A stretch of DNA of 5,229 nt. Source: Candidatus Roizmanbacteria bacterium CG_4_10_14_0_8_um_filter_39_9. GTDB lineage: Bacteria; Patescibacteriota; Microgenomatia; UBA1406; GWC2-37-13. Of the stretch, positions 1 to 5,210 are shown in pieces (position 1 is the stretch's first letter; each line of letters starts with the position of its first letter). The position numbers and the translations under genes are program-made. The stretch spans positions 1 through 5,229 of the forward strand of contig PFLF01000103.1 in assembly GCA_002784505.1 (NCBI GenBank), read 5' to 3'. A model generated the notes under the pieces. The model was not told where the DNA came from. It worked only from the letters and a program-made list of their open reading frames with translations, and searched no databases.

Positions 1-26
1 ATAAACTATATTATTTTATTTGTCAA
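1..26 (-). promoter_or_regulatory. Possible leftward promoter at window edge
   Basis: Read on the minus strand, TTGACA lies at 26-21. A -10 box at the usual 17-base distance would fall at positions 3-1 and beyond, where only TAT is visible. The sequence 21-40 also resembles the -35 region of the second abiEi gene at 5186-5204. This suggests a gene reading leftward out of the window, divergent from the transketolase. The evidence is thin because half of the promoter is missing. Confidence 0.2.
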
Positions 27-124
27 GGGGTATTTTATCTTATAGTAAATGCTATGAACATTCTCACTTTATTAGCTTCTATTTCGGTAATAGGGATATA
101 CGAAAAACCTTAAAAAATAATGTT

Positions 125-153
125 TTTTTATGTAAATGAGTTTTTGTTATGAT
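125..153 (+). promoter_or_regulatory. Extended -10 promoter of transketolase gene
   Basis: TGTTATGAT at 145-153 is an extended -10 element (TGn followed by TATGAT). The -35 position at 125-130 holds only TTTTTA, which is weak and fits an extended -10 promoter. Transcription would begin near 160, exactly at an in-frame ATG, so the mRNA would be leaderless or nearly so. No Shine-Dalgarno sequence precedes either candidate start codon. This is a pattern call with no experimental support. Confidence 0.45.
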
Positions 154-159
154 GAAAGT

Positions 160-2202
160 ATGACCAAAAAAAATGAAACTAATATCCGGGAACTCTGCAA
201 ACTTATCCGCTCGGATATTCTCTCTATGACGACGGCTGCCGTATCGGGCCACGCAACCTCGGCGCTTTCTGCCGTTGAACTCATGGCAACACTGTTTTTT
301 GGAGGATACTATCGATATGACCTCAATCATTCGGATAATAGATTCAACGATCGCGTTATTTTTTCAAAAGGTCATGCCGCTCCCCTTCTCTATGCGCTCT
401 ATCATGCGGCGGGAGCACTTAGTTACGATGAACTACTTACCCTTCGCCATCTTACTTCTCACCTTGAGGGCCACCCCACCCTTCGCTTTCCCTATACCGA
501 GGTTGCAACGGGAAGTTTAGGACAGGGGCTTTCGATGGCGGTCGGAATGGCATTGGGAATGAGATTAAGATTCCAAAATGAAATGACAGGTGTCGAAAAT
601 CCAGGGCTCCCAACAGCGCGCAGGGCTCCGAATCGGAGCCGAGCACTGGCGGGAAAAGATTTGAGACAGAATCTGTCATTTCAACCTCCAAAAATATATG
701 TACTCCTTGGAGACTCAGAACTTGCTGAGGGACAAAACTGGGAGGCCGCCCAGATTGCATCCTACTATAAACTGGATAATATTGTGGCAATTGTCGATGT
801 AAACCGCTTAGGCCAACGAGGCGAAACCATGCTTCAGTGGGATCTAAAAACCTATGAAAAGCGATTTGCCTCTTTTGGCTGGAATACCATTATCCTTCCC
901 GACGGCCACGATATTCCTCAAATTTCCAAAGCATTTCATCATATTCACCAACGACTAACGACTAACGACCTGCCTGCTGGCAGGCAGGACCAACGACCCA
1001 CCGTTATCATTGCCAAAACCATCAAGGGCAAGGGGGTGGCTATGTGGGAAAACAAAAACGGTTTTCATTCAAAACAGATTGCGCCGGTGGATCTGAAAAA
1101 GACAATAAAGGAGTTGGGAGATGTTGATATGCACGTAAGAGGAACCATACAAAAACCAAATAAAAATATTAGTCTGGATTCCCGCCTCCGCGGGAATGAC
1201 AAATTTGATCACATCTTAACCAGGCTTGAAAAAACGCTACACGTTACACATTACGCGTTAAACGATCCCATCCCCACGAAGCTTGCTTTCGGACAGGCTC
1301 TGGTTGACATTGGAGCTGCCCATCCTGAGGTCGTAGTCTTGGACGCCGAGGTCAGCAACTCCACACATACCGATATGTTCAAAAAAGCATATCCTGACCG
1401 TTTTCTTGAGATGTTTATTGCGGAGCAAAACATGGTTTCGACTGCCGTGGGTCTGAATAAGCAGGGATTTGTCCCCTTCGTCTCCACATTTGCGGCCTTT
1501 GTCTCCCGTGCATTTGACCAGATCCGCATGGCACAGTATTCAAAGTCCCACATGATCATCGCCGGATCGTATGCAGGAGTAATGACCGGAATGGACGGGG
1601 CCTCGGGAATGGGCTTAGAAGACATCTCCATGATGCGCTCCATACAAAAAAGCACGGTCGTATATCCGTCAGATGCCGTATCCGCGTATAAACTCACAAA
1701 AGGGCTCGTCCATCATAAAGAAATTTCCTATATTCGCCTAACCCGTGAAAAAACTCCTACTCTTTATGAAAAAGGTGAAGAGTTCCCGATTGGCGGATTA
1801 AAGATATTAAGATCATCTCCCAAAGACAGGGTTGTCCTGATCGGTGCTGGAATAACAGTGCATGTGGCACTCAAGGCTTATGAACTTCTCAAAAAACAGA
1901 AGATATTTACCACGGTCGTTGACTTGTATTCAATAAAACCGTTGGACGTGGAAATGTTACAAACACTCGCGAAAAAAACTCCCCATTTCATCGTCGCCGA
2001 AGACCACTTCGAGTTTGGAGGAATTGGAGAAGCTGTTCTTTCAGCACTATCTACCAACGACCAACGACTAACGACCAATCTATGTTTTGATCATCTCTGC
2101 GTCCGTAAGCTCCCCCACTCCGGCACGCCACATGAATTACTTCACTTTGAGCATTTGGACGCGCGAAGTATGGTTAATCTTGTTTTGAGAGACCGTAGGT
2201 AA
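160..2202 (+). CDS. tkt: Transketolase, full-length, animal-type
   Basis: Thiamine diphosphate-dependent transketolase, which transfers two-carbon ketol units between sugar phosphates in the non-oxidative pentose phosphate pathway; cytoplasmic. Residues are numbered from the ATG at 136; the preferred start is Met9 at 160, next to the promoter, just before the conserved IRSDIL/SGH region. Visible are SGH (38-40), SKGHAAP (78-84), GSLGQGLS (126-133), the cofactor motif GDSELAEG (192-199) with DVN (221-223), IAKTIKGKG (292-300), the catalytic Glu430 of IAEQNM, DGAS/LEDISMMR (487-501), IRLTR (533-537) and the C-terminal domain with VAEDHFEFGGIGEA. TPP-binding, pyrimidine-binding and C-terminal domains are fused in one chain. 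The sequence resembles vertebrate-type transketolase more than the E. coli enzyme. Repeat-derived in-frame tracts lie at about residues 148-183, 271-288 and 640-648, with two more in the linker (346-375). Two usual substrate-pocket positions look substituted (Y479, G491). The 3' end doubles as the repeated insertion site. Confidence 0.95.
   Translation: MTKKNETNIRELCKLIRSDILSMTTAAVSGHATSALSAVELMATLFFGGYYRYDLNHSDNRFNDRVIFSKGHAAPLLYALYHAAGALSYDELLTLRHLTSHLEGHPTLRFPYTEVATGSLGQGLSMAVGMALGMRLRFQNEMTGVENPGLPTARRAPNRSRALAGKDLRQNLSFQPPKIYVLLGDSELAEGQNWEAAQIASYYKLDNIVAIVDVNRLGQRGETMLQWDLKTYEKRFASFGWNTIILPDGHDIPQISKAFHHIHQRLTTNDLPAGRQDQRPTVIIAKTIKGKGVAMWENKNGFHSKQIAPVDLKKTIKELGDVDMHVRGTIQKPNKNISLDSRLRGNDKFDHILTRLEKTLHVTHYALNDPIPTKLAFGQALVDIGAAHPEVVVLDAEVSNSTHTDMFKKAYPDRFLEMFIAEQNMVSTAVGLNKQGFVPFVSTFAAFVSRAFDQIRMAQYSKSHMIIAGSYAGVMTGMDGASGMGLEDISMMRSIQKSTVVYPSDAVSAYKLTKGLVHHKEISYIRLTREKTPTLYEKGEEFPIGGLKILRSSPKDRVVLIGAGITVHVALKAYELLKKQKIFTTVVDLYSIKPLDVEMLQTLAKKTPHFIVAEDHFEFGGIGEAVLSALSTNDQRLTTNLCFDHLCVRKLPHSGTPHELLHFEHLDARSMVNLVLRDRR
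579..683. repeat. 105-bp palindromic element inserted in frame in tkt
   Basis: Perfect 11-bp terminal inverted repeats (TGAAATGACAG at 579-589, CTGTCATTTCA at 673-683) enclose an inner palindrome, GGCTCCGA-a-TCGGAGCC, at 624-640. CAGGGCTCC is also repeated directly at 602-610 and 621-629. The length is 35 codons with no stop in frame. It adds residues of about 148-183 between GMALGMRLR and IYVLLGD, where transketolases normally have only about a dozen residues. It resembles a coding-tolerant palindromic repeat such as the Rickettsia palindromic elements, though I do not claim homology to them. Confidence 0.75.
948..999. repeat. Palindrome flanked by acgac-type repeats, in frame in tkt
   Basis: CCTGCCTGC-tg-GCAGGCAGG at 969-988 is a perfect 9-bp inverted repeat with a 2-base centre. 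It is bordered on the left by CCAACGAC and two TAACGAC units (948-969) and on the right by ACCAACGAC. The tract is translated as QRLTTNDLPAGRQDQR, between KAFHHIH and PTVIIAKT. From memory, typical transketolases have about six residues there, so about 14 codons have been added in frame. Confidence 0.65.
1172..1200. repeat. REP-like hairpin in tkt interdomain linker
   Basis: ATTCCCGC-ctcc-GCGGGAAT at 1178-1197 is a perfect 8-bp inverted repeat with a 4-base loop, with GTC/GAC pairing outside it at 1172-1174 and 1198-1200. It is translated as SLDSRLRGNDK in the linker between the first and second transketolase domains. I recall this translated palindrome as widespread in bacterial genomes. The linker is naturally variable, so the insertion is probably neutral. 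Confidence 0.6.
1233..1261. repeat. Low-complexity tacac/ttacac tract in tkt linker
   Basis: The stretch around ACGCTACACGTTACACATTACGC consists of related units (CTACAC, GTTACAC, ATTACGC). It is translated as TLHVTHYAL, just before the pyrimidine-binding domain. It looks like another short dispersed-repeat insertion in the linker. The units are degenerate and no inverted repeat supports it, so confidence is modest. Confidence 0.35.
2053..2078. repeat. accaacgac/taacgac repeat in tkt C-terminal domain
   Basis: ACCAACGACCAACGACTAAC and the following GACC repeat the same units seen at 948-969. They are translated as TNDQRLTTN between LSALS and LCFDHLCVRKLP. From memory, the matching loop in other transketolases is about five residues shorter. 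It lies about 33 bases upstream of the repeated tail of the gene. Confidence 0.5.
2111..2202 (+). repeat. tkt 3'-end direct repeat, copy A (intact gene end)
   Basis: These last 92 bases of the transketolase gene, from the block tcccccactccggcac to the TAA stop, recur at 3731-3820 and begin again at 5211. In this copy the frame is open and encodes PHSGTPHELLHFEHLD and the rest of the normal C-terminus. If cassettes integrate at the 16-base core, this copy is the gene end supplied by the newest cassette. Confidence 0.8.
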
Positions 2203-2209
2203 TATCAAC

Positions 2210-2233
2210 ATCCTGTACAAAAATGTATAGGAT
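2210..2233 (+). terminator. Hairpin after tkt stop, possible terminator
   Basis: A 10-bp stem with one G-U pair (ATCCTGTACA / TGTATAGGAT) and an AAAA loop begins 8 bases after the transketolase stop. No uridine run follows it on either strand, so termination is only possible, not shown. It sits between converging genes. Confidence 0.35.
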
Positions 2234-2242
2234 TAGTGATTG

Positions 2243-3010
2243 TTAAAGCAAAAAGCGCATTTTTGCTTTAATGACCCGGGCATAGGTATCAATAAAATTA
2301 TGAAGTTCATTCTCACCTTCAATAAATGGTGCCAGGTCTAATAAAACATCCTGTTTTTTTATAACGATGGCTTTATCTATTATATCTTGTATGACCTCAA
2401 CTTTCCCTTTTTTCAATTCACTCTCCAACTTCCCCCAGTCGGGTTTTAATTCAAATCGGTTTTTGGCAGAAAACTGAATAAACCAGACAATATCGAATAA
2501 ATCTCTCCCCTTAAAAGACGTTTTTTGTGAGGCCCCTTTAAAATATACCCGCTCCAGAAATGCCCTTATTTTATGAGTGAAAAGGGTTTTTAGATTATAA
2601 TTTGCAATGAAGAAATTATATTTTTCTCCATAGTAAGGATTCACTTCTTTTTCACCTACTTTTATCTTGTTTGAGGAAAAATCGCATCTTACAAAGATTA
2701 CCTCTTTATTTTTTTGAATAAATTTGATAAATACGGTCCTCCTATTATTTGCGATCTTTATCTCAACAGGAAATAACCGTTTTTGAGAAACTAAATAGCC
2801 CTGTATCTCGGTCGCAAAAACATTGACGTCAAACGAACCTGAATAATCAAAATCCAGATCCTCAGAAAGCCTTGGAAGACTATATAATTTCCGTAAACAG
2901 GTCCCTCCCGTAAAAACAAGCTCTTTGTACTTTTCATTATTGTAGATGAAGTTGAGAATAACATCCTGTAGCTCTTCTTTAATAAGATTCCTTTGATAAA
3001 GGGGGTTCAT
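2243..3010 (-). CDS. AbiEii/AbiGii-family nucleotidyltransferase toxin 1
   Basis: Toxin of a type IV toxin-antitoxin / abortive infection pair, 255 residues. The family is a DNA polymerase beta-like nucleotidyltransferase. AbiEii was described as binding GTP, and related MenT toxins add nucleotides to tRNA. Visible motifs are motif I GGTCLRKLY (35-43), motif II SEDLDF (49-54) with the metal-binding pair D51/D53, a likely third carboxylate D110 in VRCDFS, motif III around THKIRAFLER (145-154, K147), and motif IV KGRDLFDIVWF (167-177). All look intact, so the toxin is probably functional. The ATG overlaps the TGA of the upstream antitoxin gene (ATGA), which implies translational coupling; I see no clear Shine-Dalgarno sequence. 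The gene converges on tkt, with 40 bases between the stops. It is visibly more AT-rich than tkt, consistent with acquisition. Confidence 0.92.
   Translation of the reverse strand: MNPLYQRNLIKEELQDVILNFIYNNEKYKELVFTGGTCLRKLYSLPRLSEDLDFDYSGSFDVNVFATEIQGYLVSQKRLFPVEIKIANNRRTVFIKFIQKNKEVIFVRCDFSSNKIKVGEKEVNPYYGEKYNFFIANYNLKTLFTHKIRAFLERVYFKGASQKTSFKGRDLFDIVWFIQFSAKNRFELKPDWGKLESELKKGKVEVIQDIIDKAIVIKKQDVLLDLAPFIEGENELHNFIDTYARVIKAKMRFLL
2244..2270. terminator. AT-rich hairpin at 3' end of toxin 1
   Basis: TAAAGCAAAAA (2244-2254) and TTTTTGCTTTA (2260-2270) form a perfect 11-bp stem around a GCGCA loop. It includes the last codons and stop of toxin gene 1 and faces the end of tkt. The A-rich and T-rich arms could act in both directions between converging genes, but the stem is weak and no separate U-run follows. 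Confidence 0.35.
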
Positions 3011-3660
3011 AATAAGAAGTGTGATTTTAAAAAGGAAAATATTGTTTTCATTTTTTTTGAACCTGATTGTTCTACATAATAATGGAATTGCTGTTTTGCT
3101 TTCAAGTCAAGAATCTGCCAATTTATTCTTCCCGTGTTTAACAAAAACTGATTTATTTCTTTCGCATCAATAAACGGTTTGAGATAGAGATAATCAAATA
3201 GAGCTTTGGATGGGGTTGCTATTTGGTACGTATTATTCAGATAGATTTTTTTGGCAAAACCAGTATACAAGGATTCTTTTAATGTTCGATATGAAAAGGA
3301 GGTAATGGGTGATTTATAATCTCTGGTTGTTTTCTGCGAAACAGAGGTGATGGTATAGACTGCCTCAGGTATTATGCCGTATTTAGAAAGAGCATATTCA
3401 AGAGAAACATAGGAAGGAAAACGAATAACGGAGGCTAAATATTCCAAATATGACTCTGTCTGCTTTCTCTCTTTGACCTTATCTAAGTAAAACGATGAAA
3501 CGTATAACCCTTTTTTGAGAGGAATAAGAATGTTCTGTTTGAGGAGTTTTTTAATCCAATAATTTAGGTTCTCCCCATTATTCCCAAGAGAAAGGCTCAG
3601 GTTTTGCTTTGTATAGTAGGGAAACAGTTCTAGCTTTGCTTTAAGACTGACAATATTCAT
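3007..3660 (-). CDS. AbiEi-family antitoxin and transcriptional repressor 1
   Basis: Antitoxin of the type IV pair, 217 residues. The AbiEi family has an N-terminal winged helix-turn-helix that represses the operon and a C-terminal domain needed for antitoxicity. Here residues 1-54 look like the winged helix, ending in the typical wing LIPLKKGLYV. The family core PSYVSLEYALSKYGIIPEA (82-100) leads into VYTITSVSQKTTRDY, followed by IATPSKALFDYLYL (147-160). The C-terminus is basic and aromatic. The gene is first in its operon and overlaps the toxin by 4 bases. A consensus-like promoter and a 26-base inverted repeat lie just upstream, fitting autorepression. A weak GGA lies 6-8 bases before the ATG. 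It is clearly diverged from the second antitoxin (4565-5152), sharing mainly the SYxSLExALSxYGII and ITSV segments. Confidence 0.88.
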   Translation of the reverse strand: MNIVSLKAKLELFPYYTKQNLSLSLGNNGENLNYWIKKLLKQNILIPLKKGLYVSSFYLDKVKERKQTESYLEYLASVIRFPSYVSLEYALSKYGIIPEAVYTITSVSQKTTRDYKSPITSFSYRTLKESLYTGFAKKIYLNNTYQIATPSKALFDYLYLKPFIDAKEINQFLLNTGRINWQILDLKAKQQFHYYVEQSGSKKMKTIFSFLKSHFLL

Positions 3661-3669
3661 TGTATTCCG

Positions 3670-3695
3670 GAATTAGTAAATAATATTACTAATTC
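3670..3695 (-). promoter_or_regulatory. Candidate AbiEi operator (inverted repeat)
   Basis: GAATTAGTAA (3670-3679) and TTACTAATTC (3686-3695) form perfect 10-bp arms with a 6-base spacer. The repeat overlaps most of the -10 box at 3692-3697 and the expected transcription start near 3685. AbiEi proteins are known to repress their operons by binding inverted repeats at the promoter, so this is the natural operator candidate. The assignment is inferred from position and symmetry. Confidence 0.5.
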
Positions 3696-3720
3696 TAGAA
3701 TAAACGTTCCGGTTTGTCAA
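3692..3720 (-). promoter_or_regulatory. Sigma70-type promoter of abiE operon 1
   Basis: Read on the minus strand, TTGACA (3720-3715), a 17-base spacer and TAGAAT (3697-3692) give a near-consensus promoter. Transcription would start about 25 bases before the abiEi start codon at 3660. It lies 10 bases from the tkt-tail remnant, so the promoter belongs to the cassette. Confidence 0.7.
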
Positions 3721-3730
3721 AAGAAAATAT

Positions 3731-3820
3731 TCCCCCACTCCGGCACCCTCCCATGAACTGCTATATTTTGAGCATTTGGATGAAAGGAGTATGGTTAATC
3801 TTGTTTTGACAGACAGGTAA
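3731..3820 (+). pseudogene. tkt 3'-end remnant, repeat copy B
   Basis: Ninety bases match the transketolase gene end at 2111-2202. The first 16 bases are identical, a 22-base block is identical (3788-3809 against 2167-2188), and the copy ends at the same TAA. Most codon changes are silent (TTA/CTG, CTT/CTA, GAC/GAT, CGA/AGG). The residue changes are H to Y, A to E and R to T, and one codon is lost. Relative to the core it carries one extra base (CCTCCC for GCCAC before the CATGAA), so it would not read on in frame from the core. It has no body of the gene upstream and cannot be expressed as transketolase. Confidence 0.85.
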
Positions 3821-4568
3821 GCAATTGCATTAGTTCCTTTTTGATAAGAGGAATTGTTTTCTTCTGGGTTCTGGGCAAGAACTGAGCAAGATCCTGCTGT
3901 AACTGCCTGTCTGGAAATGACACTATTTTTTTTAACAATACGCTCTGTTTGAAGTTATTTTTTACTTCGTGTAATTTCTTTTTTATCAAAATCCAGTCCG
4001 GTTGCTCCCCATTTTTGAGGAGATACCATGCATCAAAAAAATCTCTCCCTTTACTTCTTTCATATAACGCACAGATTTTTTCTGCAAACATCTCTTTTTT
4101 TGCCAGATGGGTAATGATGGGAAGTTGCCCAACGGGAAAACGGGTGCTAAGAACTGTTGTCTCAGGAGGCTCGTATATTTTTCCGCCGGACAGATCAAGA
4201 CGGATAACAAACGGATATTTGAAGTCTGGAGCCTCATATTTTATGCGGTATCGAACCCCTTTTGTGCCTGCGTATAAAAGGATTATCTGCAAACCCGGTA
4301 AATCATACTGAAGCGATGCTTCAACATCCGATAATATTTTTTTTATCTTCTCGTGACTGTATGATGTGGTAAAATCCAAATCTTCAGAAAATCGGGTAAA
4401 TTGATATAATAGCCGAAGTGCTGTTCCTCCTTTAAAATAGATCTGCCCTGCTTCTGACTGTTGATATAAGCTATTTAAGAAAAGAATCTGTATATGCTCG
4501 CGGCGTATAGTAAATTCATCGATATGATAATAATGGGAAAGCTCTGCAATTTGGCTCTGTGTCATCAT
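3795..4568 (-). CDS. AbiEii/AbiGii-family nucleotidyltransferase toxin 2
   Basis: Second toxin, 257 residues, from the same nucleotidyltransferase family as the gene at 2243-3010 but clearly diverged outside the motifs. Visible motifs are FKGGTALRLLY (45-55), SEDLDF (61-66) with D63/D65, a probable third carboxylate D125 in VIRLDLS, KKEMFAEKICALYER (157-171), and KGRDFFDAWYLL (173-184). All key positions are present, so it is likely active. Translation may start at either of two adjacent ATGs (4568 or 4565). The first overlaps the antitoxin TGA in ATGA form. The last eight codons (residues 250-257, LTCLSKQD) and the stop are read from the antisense strand of the tkt remnant, so the present C-terminus was set by the insertion junction. 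No terminator hairpin is evident before operon 1, about 134 bases downstream, so read-through is possible. Confidence 0.92.
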   Translation of the reverse strand: MMTQSQIAELSHYYHIDEFTIRREHIQILFLNSLYQQSEAGQIYFKGGTALRLLYQFTRFSEDLDFTTSYSHEKIKKILSDVEASLQYDLPGLQIILLYAGTKGVRYRIKYEAPDFKYPFVIRLDLSGGKIYEPPETTVLSTRFPVGQLPIITHLAKKEMFAEKICALYERSKGRDFFDAWYLLKNGEQPDWILIKKKLHEVKNNFKQSVLLKKIVSFPDRQLQQDLAQFLPRTQKKTIPLIKKELMQLLTCLSKQD

Positions 4569-5152
4569 AGTTGTTTGCTAATTTTGAGTAATCTTTTATC
4601 ACCAAAACGGTGTGCATACTCTAAAAATAGTTTTTTATTAAGTCCGGTCGTATCAAGTTCTTCAAAGTCAAGCGGTGCCTTGATCCCTTTGATCGATAAG
4701 TAGCAATAGTCTAGAATTGCCTTCTCTTTTGTTGCAATTAAAAAATCTTCCCGCCTTTCGTATCCCCATAGCAATACTGGACTGATATGCGAATACGTAA
4801 ATCCCTTTTTATCAACAACATATGTTTTTGTTGCCTTTGTTGTGACAGAGGTAATGCTGTAAGGAAAACCGGTTATTATGCCATAAAATGAAAGCGCTGA
4901 TTCGAGTGATATATATGATGGGGAAAGGATAAACTGGGCTATTTTAAATTCACTGACAGGAGAAATGGAAAGCGCATATTTCCCGTTAATGAGGCGCCGA
5001 ATGAGTTTTTTTTGCTCAAGAGATTGAATTCTTTTAGAAAGTGAGTTTCTGTTGGTTATGGAGAATATCCGACTAAAATCATTAAGGGTAAATAATGATA
5101 TCCCCTTTTGTTTTAAATCAAGCAGAATATTTGTTGTGCTATACGATTGCAT
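4565..5152 (-). CDS. AbiEi-family antitoxin and transcriptional repressor 2
   Basis: Cognate antitoxin/repressor of toxin 2, 195 residues. Residues 1-61 look like a winged helix: FTLNDFSRIF, then NSLSKRIQSLEQKKLIRRL as the recognition segment, then NGKYAL as the wing. The family core SPSYISLESALSFYGII (77-93) is followed by PYSITSVTTKATKTY (97-111) and IATKEKAILDYCYL (139-152). The start at 5152 is supported by a promoter whose expected transcription start lies only about 4 bases upstream, so the message would be nearly leaderless. The stop overlaps the toxin start by 4 bases. It is shorter than antitoxin 1 at the C-terminus and shares only family-level similarity with it, which argues against a recent duplication. 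Each antitoxin probably neutralises only its own partner, by family precedent. Confidence 0.88.
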   Translation of the reverse strand: MQSYSTTNILLDLKQKGISLFTLNDFSRIFSITNRNSLSKRIQSLEQKKLIRRLINGKYALSISPVSEFKIAQFILSPSYISLESALSFYGIITGFPYSITSVTTKATKTYVVDKKGFTYSHISPVLLWGYERREDFLIATKEKAILDYCYLSIKGIKAPLDFEELDTTGLNKKLFLEYAHRFGDKRLLKISKQL

Positions 5153-5162
5153 ATTCAGTATT

Positions 5163-5191
5163 AATATATACCAAATCTACAATCGTGTCAA
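5163..5191 (-). promoter_or_regulatory. Sigma70-type promoter of abiE operon 2
   Basis: On the minus strand, TTGACA (5191-5186), a 17-base spacer and TATATT (5168-5163) precede the start codon at 5152 by a few bases. A short palindrome, TATTAATA at 5159-5166, overlaps the -10 box and may be part of an operator, but it is too short and AT-rich to be convincing alone. Confidence 0.65.
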
Positions 5192-5210
5192 GAGGAATTT
5201 ATCTGCAGAC

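Larger units (their letters stand above)
2111..3730. mobile_element. Putative abiE cassette 1 bounded by tkt-tail repeats
   Basis: The unit runs from the core of copy A to the base before the core of copy B. It contains the restored tkt tail, a 40-base gap and one complete abiEi-abiEii operon with its own promoter, about 1.6 kb in all. No integrase, transposase or terminal inverted repeat is present, so any movement would need a recombinase acting in trans. The boundaries come from the repeats; the mobility is inferred. Confidence 0.5.
3731..5210. mobile_element. Putative abiE cassette 2 bounded by tkt-tail repeats
   Basis: This unit runs from the core of copy B to the base before the core of copy C. 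It holds the tkt-tail remnant and a second, different abiEi-abiEii operon with its own promoter, about 1.5 kb. Like cassette 1 it encodes no recombinase. Both cassettes have the same orientation and architecture relative to the repeat: tail first, toxin 3' end next to the tail, antitoxin promoter at the far end. Mobility is inferred. Confidence 0.5.

Noticed and set aside
111..130. A/T-only hairpin upstream of tkt as a terminator or riboswitch
   Set aside because: The stem is entirely A-T pairs with no GC core, and no conserved riboswitch features are visible.
79..330. Minus-strand open frame of 83 codons over the tkt start
   Set aside because: Antisense to the tkt promoter and conserved N-terminus, with no recognisable domain and no promoter or ribosome site.
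452..790. Minus-strand open frame of 112 codons inside tkt
   Set aside because: Lies antisense to the cofactor-binding domain and palindromic insertion; composition is a shadow of the real frame.
1251..1697. Minus-strand open frame of 148 codons inside tkt
   Set aside because: Antisense to the strongly conserved pyrimidine-binding domain; no family features.
3949..4311. Plus-strand open frame of 120 codons inside toxin gene 2
   Set aside because: Opposite strand to an AbiEii gene with intact catalytic motifs; no independent evidence of coding.
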